A stretch of DNA of 17,819 bases from Pigoraptor vietnamica (lineage: Eukaryota; Opisthokonta; Filasterea), in NCBI GenBank assembly GCA_943704525.1, contig CALSCQ010002885.1:1-17819 (forward strand). Reading direction: 5' to 3'. A model generated the notes under the pieces. That model made no database searches, was not told the DNA's origin, and was given only the letters and a program-made list of their open reading frames with translations. The translations under genes were made by a program, and so were the position numbers. Of this stretch, positions 1 through 12,069 are shown piece after piece (within the stretch, counting starts at the first letter, position 1; each line of letters starts with the position of its first letter).

Positions 1-18
1 CCCCCCCCCCCCCCCCCC
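1..18. repeat. Poly-C run at window edge
   Basis: The first 18 bases are uninterrupted C. A second run of 24 C lies inside a kinesin intron at 14963-14986, so such runs recur in this genome. Their lengths are likely to be unreliable in assemblies. Confidence 0.9.
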
Positions 19-105
19 TCTCCCTGGGTGTATCCGTGCGCGCGCATGTGTGTGTGCGTGTGTGTGCTCGGCCTGTGCTCTATTTGTGTGCTGTGTGGTG
101 TGCAG

Positions 106-1278
106 TTTCCGTTCCTGTCATCTGCTTTTAACACTGGCGCAATCCGTGCGCAGCATGCGGCGCTGCTTGCGCTTGACGCTGGCGCCGGTGTGCGCATGTG
201 GTCCGCACAATCGCTCGCCGGAATCGTGCCACCCAACCCTTATTACTACGGTCCACCACCGCCGCAGCAATGTGTTGGGTTGGGACAAATGTCGCCGCTC
301 CTTCTCTCTGCCGCACTGGCGCGCGGTCTTGTGACTGCTTCGTCTTACGGCGTGGTTGGACGTATGGCCATTCACAATGCCACAATGCCCGGGTGCATCC
401 GCGTTCTCGTCGACGCAGGCGCGGACGTCAACGCAATGACGAATGACGACGAGCGCCGTACGCCCTTGGAGATTGTGTCGGCCCTTCCGAATCCGTTTCC
501 CCTCGTCGCAGCGCTCCGTCTGGCCGGTGCTCGTCCCGCGCCCCTCCGCGGAAGAGCCTTTGCGAACGCAACATTCGCGCTCGGCGCTGCCGCTGTGTTG
601 GACGTGAATGCGCGCGACGCGAATGGCGCTTCGCTGCTGCATTGCATTACGAGCGGGTCGCAAGGCGGGAATCCGATGTTTCAAGCGTACGTGCCGCCGC
701 TGCCGGGGCCGCACACTCTGCAGCACCTCCTCCGCCACGGCGTGGACGTGAATGCGCACGACTCGCACAACCGCACTCCCTTGGATTGCCTCGACAGATA
801 CATGAGGGACTGCTGCTGGCCGGGCACGGGGCACTGCTACGTGTGGTGTGCTGTGATGTTACTCGCACGCGGCGCGGCGCTCACCGTGCAGACGACGCCC
901 GTTCAAGATGCCCGTTATGATGTGCTCAGGACGGCCGTCGCCATCCTTCATGCCGCCACGGCCGCGAGCGCCGGTGTCGCCGATGGTGTCGACCCGATCG
1001 ACGAGTCGGTGATGGCGTATACCGCGACCGCCGACAGTGTTGTGCAGCCGCGGGACGAGCGCAAGGAGCTTGCGCGGGCCTGCGAAAAGGGCGACTTGGA
1101 GGGCGCGCTGGTGTGCATCGCCAACGGAGCGAGGCTTCTCGGGCGTAGCCGTTGGGGCGTTCGGGACTCTGCCGCGCCGGCGTTTGCGAGCGCTCTTCTC
1201 GTCCATGTGCGTTCTCTTGAGAGGGCCATGGATGTGGTGTGCGGTTGTGCGCGGAAGGCGGCGGAGGCGTTTGCGTGA
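106..1278 (+). CDS. Ankyrin-repeat protein, last exon (5' partial)
   Basis: An open frame encodes about 390 residues with degenerate ankyrin repeats. The clearest are VLVDAGADVNA followed by RRTPLEI (about 400-475), VLDVNARDANGASLLH (about 595-645), LLRHGVDVNAHDSHNRTPLD (about 727-786) and a weaker MLLARGAAL unit (about 857-885). Such repeats usually form protein-binding solenoids; no catalytic domain is visible, so the role is unknown. I start the exon at 106 because the preceding bases are TG-rich like this genome's introns and end in a good acceptor (gtgtgcag). The first ATG in frame, at 46, lies inside that TG repeat and would give a Cys/Val leader. The gene therefore probably begins upstream of the window. 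The C-terminus (about 1051-1278) has no obvious repeat. If the acceptor is wrong, the alternative is an intronless gene starting at 46. Confidence 0.65.
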   Translation, partial: FPFLSSAFNTGAIRAQHAALLALDAGAGVRMWSAQSLAGIVPPNPYYYGPPPPQQCVGLGQMSPLLLSAALARGLVTASSYGVVGRMAIHNATMPGCIRVLVDAGADVNAMTNDDERRTPLEIVSALPNPFPLVAALRLAGARPAPLRGRAFANATFALGAAAVLDVNARDANGASLLHCITSGSQGGNPMFQAYVPPLPGPHTLQHLLRHGVDVNAHDSHNRTPLDCLDRYMRDCCWPGTGHCYVWCAVMLLARGAALTVQTTPVQDARYDVLRTAVAILHAATAASAGVADGVDPIDESVMAYTATADSVVQPRDERKELARACEKGDLEGALVCIANGARLLGRSRWGVRDSAAPAFASALLVHVRSLERAMDVVCGCARKAAEAFA

Positions 1279-1369
1279 CGCCTGCTGCGCGGATCAGTGC
1301 TACTGCCACTTTGATTAATACACGTGTTTCGCAAAGACGCAACGGCCTCCATTGGCACGCCCATCGTAG

Positions 1370-1570
1370 CGCACACAACTGCATACCTCCTCAACCGTTC
1401 TCGGCGTCTCGAAGAAACTCGTCGACGCGAATGGCAACGTTACCTTCCTCACAGGTCCCCGCACGTTCAAGAGAGCCGATTTAATCCAGGTCGTATTCAC
1501 AACTCCCGCACCACGTCAACGTGCGCGCTGGGGGGCCAGCCTCGCCGTGCTGCTGTTCAGCCACCTTGTG
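1370..1570 (+). CDS. Unassigned coding-like ORF, possible terminal exon
   Basis: This frame has no ATG and is open from just after gtag (1366-1369) to a TAG at 1568-1570. From about 1391 it reads like a real protein: GVSKKLVDANGNVTFLTGP, then TFKRADLIQVVF, and a hydrophobic tail ending SLAVLLFSHLV. Third codon positions are strongly G/C-biased, as in the neighbouring genes. The gtag could be an acceptor, making this an extra 3' exon joined to the ankyrin gene (for example donor gtgtgcgg at 1237, in phase). The frame-1 stretch 1324-1392 (FRKDATASIGTPIVAHTTAY) also looks coding, so a frameshifted or separately spliced small gene is possible too. I do not recognise the family. Confidence 0.35.
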
Positions 1571-2185
1571 TAGCAAAAGGTATGGCTGGTGAGTGTGCTG
1601 CTTCTACGTGCGTGTGTATGCGGTGACTGTGTGAGCGCTGCTCGCGGTGTGCTCTTTGTTGTCGCGAGTGAAATTGGCACACGCACTCAGCAACGACGGC
1701 TGTGCTGGACGTCGTTCTTTAGTCGCTCGTGCCTCGCACACACTCGCGGCACGTCACGCACGCAACGGTGGAGCGCGCACAACGCACAGTCACACCATCG
1801 CAAGCACATCTCAGAGCGCAACACGGCACCCAGACGCAATATCCGGTCCGTGATCCCACTCAGCAGCCCAACCCGACACACGCAACCAACCATTCTCAGA
1901 AGCGCCACAAAAAGCCAAAAGCGCAAAGAGCTTGAAGAACGAAGAGTAGACAAAAAGAAAAAGAAAAAGAAAACGACGCAGGCGCACGCACACGGAAACC
2001 GACGCACAATACACGCAGAACTCCACATCCCACTCTCGGTGGGTAATCCATACACCCCAATGTCATACGCAGAAAAGCCGCATCCGGACACACAAGCGCA
2101 CCCTCAGAGCCGGACAGCGGCAAAGAGAGTGCGTTGGCGCAACAGTCGCAGCCATCCGCGGGGATAGATCGCCAAGCGATCACGT
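1571..2185. other. Convergent intergenic region
   Basis: No convincing gene is seen between the ankyrin gene or its possible extra exon (+) and ATP synthase b (-). The region probably holds both 3' UTRs. The one clear element is an A-rich tract with regularly spaced G (1952-1973), which on the minus strand reads as a U-rich (UUUUUC)n tract about 210 bases past the ATP synthase stop. No AATAAA signal is seen. Confidence 0.6.
1952..1973 (-). repeat. (TTTTTC)n pyrimidine tract
   Basis: On the minus strand this is TTTTC followed by TTTTTC units. A near-identical tract, including flanking GAC and CG bases, lies at 8588-8616 downstream of the other minus-strand gene that ends at a convergent junction. 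It may be a 3' processing or termination element; that is inference. Confidence 0.6.
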
Positions 2186-2753
2186 CTACTTCTTCTTGCC
2201 CATTGCCTGGAGCTTGTCGAGGCTGTCCTTAAAGATGGCGCTCTCCTGCGGTCGCACGGGGCACGTGCGTGAGAAGAGAGGCGCACAGCGGCAACAGGGG
2301 ATACAAGCACCAGCGCAATGCCCATTCTCAACGCACAAGTGCGCACAGAACCTGAATGCATAACACAAAAGACACTCCTCGCGTGCGCGAATGGCAAGAA
2401 ACAAAACACAAAACCACAGCATAGCAATGGCAAAGTCAGAGGCGGCGGAAAGGGCGACATGAGCGACGCAAATCCACCTGCGCGGCGGTGAGCTTGCCGC
2501 CGAGGGCCGAAGTGACGAGGTTGATGATGCGCTCCTGCTCGCGGCGACGGCTCTCTCCACGGATCTTCACAAGCGTATCGAGCTGCGCAAAAGGGAAGCC
2601 GAAATGAGTTTGTGAGCGATTGTGCATGCTCCAGTCTCACGCGTGTTGGCGCCTGCATTCTCTCACTGCCACTCAAGTCTGACATGGACAGGAAGATGCA
2701 CACACGCACTATCGCGCCCGCGCGCTCACCCGTGCACCCACACACGCACGAAT

Positions 2754-2817
<64 letters not shown>

Positions 2818-3800
2818 GCACACGCACATCTCGAAGCATGAGCGCAATACGGACGACAGCACATACCTTGAACTTGACGTCCTTGTAGAACGACGCCTCG
2901 GCCTCGCGCCGCGCAATCTCGTGCGTCAGGGTGTTCATCTCACGGTACACGTCAAACTGGAGCTTGTTGAACTCATCAATGCTGGGCACCTGCGTGGACA
3001 AGCGCCGCACACAGCGAGTCAACATCCATTTTACAAACCAAGACCCCCAAGGGGAACCCTCGCCGGGAACCCACGCATGACCCCGGGACAATCGAGAGCG
3101 AATCACGTGCAAATCCAAGAAAGCCACAGATAGCAACAGACAGTTTCTCCCAAACACGCGCACGCACATGCGATGCATACACAGTCCGACACCCACCGCC
3201 TGGAGGGCGTTGATCTCCTCGTTGATGGAGGCGCGCTGCTGCACGCGCGCCTGGTTGAGGCCCTTGCGGATCGCCTCGATGCGGTCGTCAAACCCCTTGC
3301 CAATGGCGTCGCCCGCGGCGCGGTAGATGCCGTAGACGGTGGCGCTGAACGTGCCGATGAGTACCGTCTCGTGGTGGAACACAATGTACTCCTTCGAAAT
3401 CTGCACGGCGCCAAAAAGATGCACGCACAAGCATGAGGAAATCTGGCAATAAAACGAAAAGACAACCACAAGCGCATCTCGAATTGGTGAGTATTGAGCG
3501 ACCACAGGCACCATTTGGGACGACAACGTTGTCGCAGAAACGTGACCAACGAGTTGTTTCTACGCAGCTCATCAAAAGATTTCAACTCAGACGCACCAGG
3601 AAGGCGAGCACACCCGCGGTGAGCGTGACGACGCCGGTGCTGCCGAGCTTCTCGCGCACGAGCGCAAACACGGGGTTCTCGCACTTCTTGTCCGAGGGCG
3701 CGGTAGAGTTGAAGCGAACCGCCACCACAGACTGCGAAGGCGCCACGAGGCCGCGCATGGACACGGCGCGCACGGCGCACGAGCGAAGCAGCGACGCCAT
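2186..3800 (-). CDS. ATP5PB: Mitochondrial ATP synthase subunit b (ATP5F1/ATP5PB type)
   Basis: This is the peripheral-stalk subunit of F1Fo-ATP synthase, which holds F1 static against the rotor in the inner mitochondrial membrane. The five exons on the minus strand are 3800-3597, 3400-3197, 2989-2867, 2582-2478 and 2245-2186, joined by four GT-AG introns, all phase 0, giving 231 aa. Residues 1-33 are an Arg-rich, acid-free presequence with a plausible cleavage region at VRFNST. Hydrophobic stretches at about 55-68 and 75-94 (VLIGTFSATVYGIY) are the membrane part, split by an intron. The rest is a charged, heptad-rich stalk helix. The stretch RRREQERIINLVTSAL matches the family pattern RRKEQEHMINWV. 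Length agrees with the mature animal/fungal protein. The start is MASLL with A at -3. Intron 3 carries a long (TG)n on the sense strand. Confidence 0.9.
2754..2814. repeat. (CA)n microsatellite in ATP synthase b intron 3
   Basis: About 30 CA units are interrupted once by a T at 2781. The repeat lies wholly in the intron 2583-2866, so the sense RNA carries (UG)n. Confidence 0.95.
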
Positions 3801-4308
3801 GATGGTGTACAGGAGAGTGGCCTGAAGAGCAGGCAAACAGAGAATATAAGCACCGCACCCACGCAAGAGGTAGTGAACATGGATTTGCAGTACAAGCCAT
3901 CATGGTCGCAATTTCGCCACTTTCTGTCCCACAAAAGCACCCGACACATTCAATGCAGCGTTTTTCCCTCTTTCGAGGGACTAAAACGCGGGTGATTTCC
4001 TCGTGAATTCCCCACAAAAATTGGCAGATGCACAGCCCCAATGTCACCACATAGGACCAAAACAACGACCCCAAACGCCATCCATCACGTGTCCAGCGAC
4101 ACTCACCCTCACGTCCTAAGCAACCCTGTCTCCTCTGCGCGTCTGCTTCTAAGCTTTGATGAAGGAAGCGCGAGGAGGGAATCTCGTGAGATGCAGCGAG
4201 GGACACACATACGCCAGCGTGGATCGAATAAACGCATCTCCATACATTTTCCATAGCCAACGGACCTCAAATAACGCACTATGGGCGTGGGCGACCTCCA
4301 CAATTCGG

Positions 4309-4373
4309 CCGAGATCTCGCATACGAAATGAACGAGATTTCGGTAAATTTGTGCCGAGGGCTCGGTAAAATTT
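4309..4373. promoter_or_regulatory. Palindrome and direct-repeat cluster
   Basis: CCGAG-AT-CTCGC (4309-4320) and CCGAG-GG-CTCGG (4354-4365) are two copies of one palindrome, 45 bases apart. A third related site, CGAGATTTCGG (4333-4343), pairs with the first (10 of 11 bases) as an inverted repeat. CGGTAAATTT (4341-4350) and CGGTAAAATTT (4363-4373) form direct repeats 22 bases apart. The pattern suits a dimeric transcription-factor site; no factor is identified. Confidence 0.5.
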
Positions 4374-4582
4374 ATTCTTGGCAACCAGAGGAAGGCAACG
4401 CCCGAGGGTGCTTCAAATTGGATCTTCGGCTGGTTTCAGTCATAGCAACCGGACTCTTTTTCAGTGGTCACTGTGCCGCTGCCAATTTTTAATTTAGAGT
4501 ATTTTGATTTGGTACTTAACCCATAGTGAGTGGCAGTTATTTTGGTGGGTCCAGTTGTCCAGGTTCAGAGTTGCGTGTGTGC

Positions 4583-4640
4583 GAGAGACAGAGAGGGAGA
4601 GAGAGAGCCGAGAGAGAGAGAGAGTGTGTGTGTGTGTGCG
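4583..4640. repeat. GA then GT microsatellite upstream of kinase
   Basis: Imperfect (GA)n, broken by ccg, runs straight into (GT)n. It lies about 450 bases upstream of the kinase ATG, in the probable promoter or 5' UTR. Confidence 0.9.
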
Positions 4641-5094
4641 ACGCTCTAGTATTCACAAGGCCGCGAGGCAGAAGAGAAAGAGAGAAGACCATAGAGGTGG
4701 CTTGCCGTCGTTGTTGTCGCATCTAGAGATCGACAGCATTCTCTCTCGCTTGTGTCTGTGCGTATTTATATCGCCGGAGTTGTTTCGACACAAGCCGTTC
4801 CCTGAACAGTTCGCCGCGCTCGTTGTTTGCGGTGAGGCGCAGCTTCGGAGGAAACTACTTGCGGAGATGGGCCTCGGCGCGATTTATCGGCCGAGCGCGT
4901 AATCTTCCTCTGAGGTTCGTTGTCTCGCAGCCCCGTGTGGGCCGCTCGGCTCCTCAACGCCTGAGGAACAAGGGGCAGTTTTCGCTCCGCCGCACACTTC
5001 TGACGTCCGCGTGGACGTACGGCCTGGGCGGTGCCCGTGCCCGGCCGATTACTGTGCCGTTGTGTCGCAGCGCCGCTGAGCGCATCGCGAAAGG

Positions 5095-8205
<3,111 letters not shown>

Positions 8206-8680
8206 GCCTTTGTTGCGCGTCCTCGCGTGTCTGTGCGCCAGCGTTGCGTGCGCGTGCGTGCGTGCCGTGCGTCTCCTGTATTTGTTTTTCGTTTTTGTTC
8301 TCTTTCGTTCTTGTGATAGTTTTCGCGCGCACTTTGCGGCCTGTCGTCGCGCGTTCCCCCGTCTGTTGCGTCACCGCGCCCCTCTCACCCTCTGCGTTAC
8401 TGTTTTTCATTCCATTGGTCACGTGCACCCATATATCACGCGCATATTTCTCTCGTGTCGGCATCGTGTGTTTACTTGACAAAGTCCGCCCGTGAAAGGC
8501 GGCCTTGTTCGTCCCGCCGAAAACGTGAATACACTGTTACGTTGAAGCCACTGGCGTCCATCACTCGAGATCTCACAGATGCCGGACAAAAAGAAAAAAG
8601 AAAAAGAAAAAGAAAACGCCGATTTCAATTTCAGAGAAACGCGTCCGCAGCGTGCAATGTAAATGTCATCGATCGAACCG
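8206..8680. other. Convergent intergenic region with both 3' UTRs
   Basis: No gene is seen between the kinase stop and the TPR stop. The kinase side has a T-rich stretch with T5 clusters (8281-8311). The TPR side has the A-rich tract 8588-8616, which is U-rich in the TPR transcript. No AATAAA hexamer is found. Confidence 0.6.
8588..8616 (-). repeat. (TTTTTC)n pyrimidine tract, second copy
   Basis: Reads as four to five TTTTTC-like units on the minus strand, ending about 65 bases past the TPR gene stop. It is the partner of the tract at 1952-1973. Confidence 0.6.
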
Positions 8681-10309
8681 CTACTTCTTCGGTGCGCCCG
8701 CTCCAGCACTCGATTTCTGCGCCGTCGCCTGCGCAACACCCTTCCCCTTGGCGCTCGTAGTGGCCGGGGGCGCCGTGTGGGAACCGACCGCAGGCTGCGC
8801 GACATCCGATACCGTCCTCGCCGCCGCACCTACAGCTGCAGACGGACTTCCCCCCGTCCCCGCGACCGTCGCGACGCCACCTTGCGCCTTCTTCCCGCCA
8901 GAATGCGCCCACGGACGTTCGTAGGGTCGCGAAGGGTCCTTTGTCTGCGGCTGTTCGTACTTTGGAATCGCGAACTGTTGGCCGCGCTTTCCATCGCGTG
9001 TGCCTTGATCGGACCATGGCGTCGGGTAATCGCGCGAAGGGCCGTTGCGTGGATGACACGCGGCTGCCTCTGCCTCTGCGGCGAAAGGCGACGTTCGATT
9101 AGCCTCTCACCGCTGTGCTGACGAGAGAACTTGGTCCAACAAAACAGCGTGGGATACCAGACACAAGTCATTCACTCACACAAACGCGTGCACACCCACC
9201 CGCCGCTGACGCGGACACACTCACTGCGCCATACACGCACAATCAGGCACTGCCGTTACGCGCCAAGCACGCAATACGCACCCTCCACGTCCGTTTGCAG
9301 CTGAATGTCTTCCAGCGGCTGCCCAAGAGACGCAGCGCCAATGCGAACAACCGACGAGAACTCGCACACGAAGGCCTCGAAATCGGCCCATCGGTCGCGA
9401 GAGAAACCGCGCCCGACATAGGCGCGCGATCGCGAGTCAGCCGCCATCGCTTTGCTGTAGTCTGTGGGCTCAGACAAGGTCAGCGAGAAGCACGGACGAC
9501 AAGGGAAGTGCGACAGAACACAAATAAGCAGTACAACAAAGCTAAAACACCCGCAAGGAATAACAAGAATGCCTCCTACTTTCCACACTCCTCGCTTGCC
9601 CGGGTGAGTGAGCGCACCTTCAATGTACGACCGGTCCTCTGAGGGCGCTGCGGCGGCCGTCGACATCGCCTTCTTGGCATCGCCTCGCACTATCAAAGCC
9701 ATCGCCAGGGTGTCGTCGAGATCAAGCGCCCTATGTGTGTATGTGTGTGCGCGCGTGCGAGCGAGCCCCCAGCGTGTCAGCGTGGGGATCGCGTACGTAG
9801 AGCACTTCAAATAAAGCACCATGTACCGCTGCCGCCCCACCTGTCACAGTCAGCGATGCTTTTCTCGTAGTCGCCCTTGCGGTACCATGCAATCGCCCGC
9901 AATGCATACGCCTCTGCGCACGCGGGCGCCAGAGTGACCGCACGTGCGTACGCACTCTCCGCGTCCTCGTCCCTCCCGGCATGATCGAGAATCAACGCGC
10001 GCAGCAAGAGCGCCTCCGGGCGTTTGGGTTGTAGCGACTCGGCACGTGCACACGCGGCAATGGCCTTGTCCGCGAGTGCACGACACTGGTACACCCGCGC
10101 CTCAAAGCAGTGGCGTGCGTACTCGTCGGACGGAGCGTATTGCGCCTGTGTGCGTAGAAGTAAGTAATGCGCGCATGCGCCGCCCGCTCGCCGTGCGTGT
10201 GCATGTGCGTGTGCATGTGCGTGTGCGTGTTCGTGTGCGCGTGTGTGCGTGCGTGCATGTGTATTGCCACAGAAACTGTCATGCACACGTACTATCGATC
10301 ACTCACCAT
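8681..10309 (-). CDS. Tetratricopeptide-repeat (TPR) protein
   Basis: The minus-strand exons are 10309-10307 (ATG only), 10145-9841, 9730-9618, 9461-9282 and 9075-8681, giving 331 aa. Introns are phase 0, 2, 1 and 1, and all follow GT-AG. Residues about 5-115 form roughly three TPR helix pairs: a helix pair with ARAESLQP, then PEALLLRALILDHAGRDEDA with AVTLAP, then AEAYALRAIAWYRKGDYEKS with ALDLDD. TPRs bind partner proteins, but I do not recognise the family. The middle (about 155-200) is a mixed, possibly helical region. From about 205 on it is Pro/Gly/Ala/Lys-rich and disordered, ending APKK. The start was chosen because frame upstream of exon 2 has no other ATG back to a stop at 10478-10480, and because splicing creates gcaATGGCG, the same Met-Ala start context as the other genes. 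SPATA17 precedes it in tandem. Confidence 0.75.
10188..10260. repeat. TG/GCATG repeat in TPR intron 1
   Basis: GTGCATGTGCGTGT-type units on the plus strand lie inside intron 10146-10306. The sense strand here is CA-rich, the opposite of most introns in the window. Confidence 0.85.
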
Positions 10310-10707
10310 TGCAAGGGCATCTACCGATCCTTCGGCCCATGTGTGCGCGGGCAACCCGCCCCTCTCATTCCGTCGCGCACGCAATCCGTTCTCACTCCGC
10401 AACGAGCACGACACTCGCTCACTTCGAACGGCGAGGTTGATCAGCCAGTTCAAACGATCGCCCGCGCCGCCGTTCCGTCACGGTTCAAATTTTGTTGTGG
10501 GTCTCTGTGTGACTGATCAGTCGGTCTGTGATTGGACGAGAGGGGAGCAAGCAGAAGCGGGCATACGACGTGGGCGCACGTGGTTCTCTCTTGCGATTTA
10601 ATACAAAGTGGGACTATTGGCGTCCAAAGCAGACATGAAAAATGTACAATACGCACGCACGCGCACGCAACTAAAGGGAGGGCGGGCGAGCGAGAGCGGC
10701 GCGTGCG
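10310..10707. other. Intergenic region between SPATA17-like and TPR genes
   Basis: About 400 bases between two minus-strand genes probably hold the SPATA17 3' UTR and the TPR promoter and 5' UTR. An ATG-less frame is open from 10477 down to the TPR start codon. It reads moderately protein-like (DRLNWLINLAVRSERVS), so an N-terminal extension from an unseen upstream exon cannot be excluded. No other gene is seen. Confidence 0.5.
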
Positions 10708-12069
10708 TCAATACCCCTCCTGCTGCGCAGCGTAGTCTTCAAAGATCGGAATGGGCGAGACGACCGTCTTAAAGTCCGCCTCCGCCACGCGCCCCTCCCG
10801 CTTGTCCTCGCGGAACGACTTGGTTCCGTAGTCGATCGCGCCGTACGACGTTCGGCCGTGCACGGAGGGAATGTACGTCGGCGTCTTGGCGTGTGCGGGG
10901 ACGACAAACGGCCGGTCCGTCACGCGCGCAACATACTCGGCCTGCTTCTCCGCCGCACGCGCCTCCACCTCAGAGTCAAACGCCGTCGCGACGCGCAGCG
11001 AGGGCCGCAAGGGCATCGTCCGCAACCGGTGCACTTCTTCGGCGGGCTTAAATGGCCCCTGCACCTTCGCCTGTCGAATGGCCGGTAACGAGAACGTCGC
11101 TTCCGAAGACTTGAACGTGTGCGAACTGCGCGCTGCAGACGGGAGCGGCTGCACGCTCACGAGCGTGCTCGGAGACCCGGCGCCGTCCCGCACTGCGGTT
11201 GATCCCGGTGGCGATGACTCGAGGGGTGTGTCGGTCATGGCACCGAGAGGGTTTTCCCGCCCATCGGCGGCAAAGTACGACGCGTGCGATACGTTGGTCG
11301 CCATGTTTCGCCGCGACGAACCCGCCGTCGCCGCTGTCGAGGGGACGGCCACCGAACGAGAGAGACGCAGCGAAAACGTCTGCCGCACCTGCTCCTCGTC
11401 AATGACAATGTCGCCCGCAGTGCGCGTGTGCACGGTTACCGGGTGTGCGAGGACCCCCGGGATGTTGCGCGTGCCCACGAGGTGATGCAGGTGCGACGCG
11501 AGTCGGACCGTCTCCGCGCGCTCGCGCTCCTCCGCATCTCTCCTCTTTTCCTCCCGTCGGTTCTCTTCGTAGAGTTCGAGCTCCCGCGCGACGGCGGCAT
11601 TCTTCCGAACAAGGGCTTCGAGGAACGCTTTCCGCGCGTAAAAGTTGCTGACGTACTTGCGGCAGTAAAACCCGCGCCACGTCTTCTGTATGAGCGTCGC
11701 CATGCAGTGATAGAACGCCATCCGCCGCTGTCGTCGCCTCTCGAGGACAACGACTGTGAACAGCCGCCGACCCACGAGCCCACGATAGTAGCGCTGAATC
11801 ACAATCGCACGCTCGGCCAGAAACTTGAGGTGGCGGCGCACATGAAACCCCCTCCACGCGCTCTGAATGCGAACGGCCGCATGATACTCGCGCTCTCGGG
11901 CGGCATCAGCCTCGCTGCGGAAACAAAAACGGCGATCAAATCAGCACCACGTGTATGAAAATTGGACCTGACCGATGAACTTGAAAACGGCCCAAACGCA
12001 CCTCAGCGTGCGGTAGTAGTCCTCGACGATCATATTTCGCGAGTTCCAGAGTTGAATAAACGCCGCCAT
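10708..12069 (-). CDS. SPATA17: SPATA17-like IQ-motif protein
   Basis: Two minus-strand exons (12069-12002 and 11914-10708), joined by one phase-2 intron, encode 424 aa. Three IQ motifs occur at about 36-50 (VRIQSAWRGFHVRR), 61-75 (VIQRYYRGLVGRR) and 95-109 (LIQKTWRGFYCRK); these are calmodulin or light-chain binding sites. A charged helix follows (about 125-160), then HHLVGTRNIPGVL. The C-terminal block has QGPF, LRPSLRVA, YIPSVH, SYGAIDY and DFKTVVSP in the same order as animal SPATA17. That order makes orthology likely rather than just a shared IQ domain, and the length is close to the animal protein (roughly 360 aa). SPATA17 is a sperm/cilia-associated protein, so its presence suggests a flagellated cell. 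The start MAAFI has A at -3. It is divergently paired with the kinesin-5 gene. Confidence 0.85.

Larger units (their letters stand above)
3801..5094. promoter_or_regulatory. Divergent promoter region, ATP synthase b / CaMK kinase
   Basis: About 1.3 kb separates the two start codons and drives transcription both ways. No protein-like ORF is convincing. Base composition falls to AT-rich around 4360-4510, against the GC-rich genes. The stretch holds a cluster of palindromes and direct repeats (4309-4373), a GA/GT microsatellite (4583-4640) and several GCAACC words (about 4118, 4383, 4446). The last 250 bases are probably the kinase 5' UTR. No clear TATA box could be assigned. Confidence 0.6.

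Noticed and set aside
28-105. Cys/Val-rich N-terminal leader of the ankyrin ORF as a signal peptide
   Set aside because: It is encoded by a TG repeat ending in a splice acceptor, as in this genome's introns.
3103-4260. 385-codon minus-strand ORF across ATP synthase exons 1-2 and their upstream region
   Set aside because: It is in the wrong frame for the ATP synthase exons, is Arg/Ala-rich shadow sequence and reads through two clear introns.
9115-9642. 175-codon plus-strand ORF
   Set aside because: It is antisense to TPR gene exon 4 and its introns, with low-complexity composition and no domain.
10484-10495. ggttcaaattt resembling a tRNA B box
   Set aside because: The match to GGTTCRANYCC fails at the end and no A box or cloverleaf can be formed around it.
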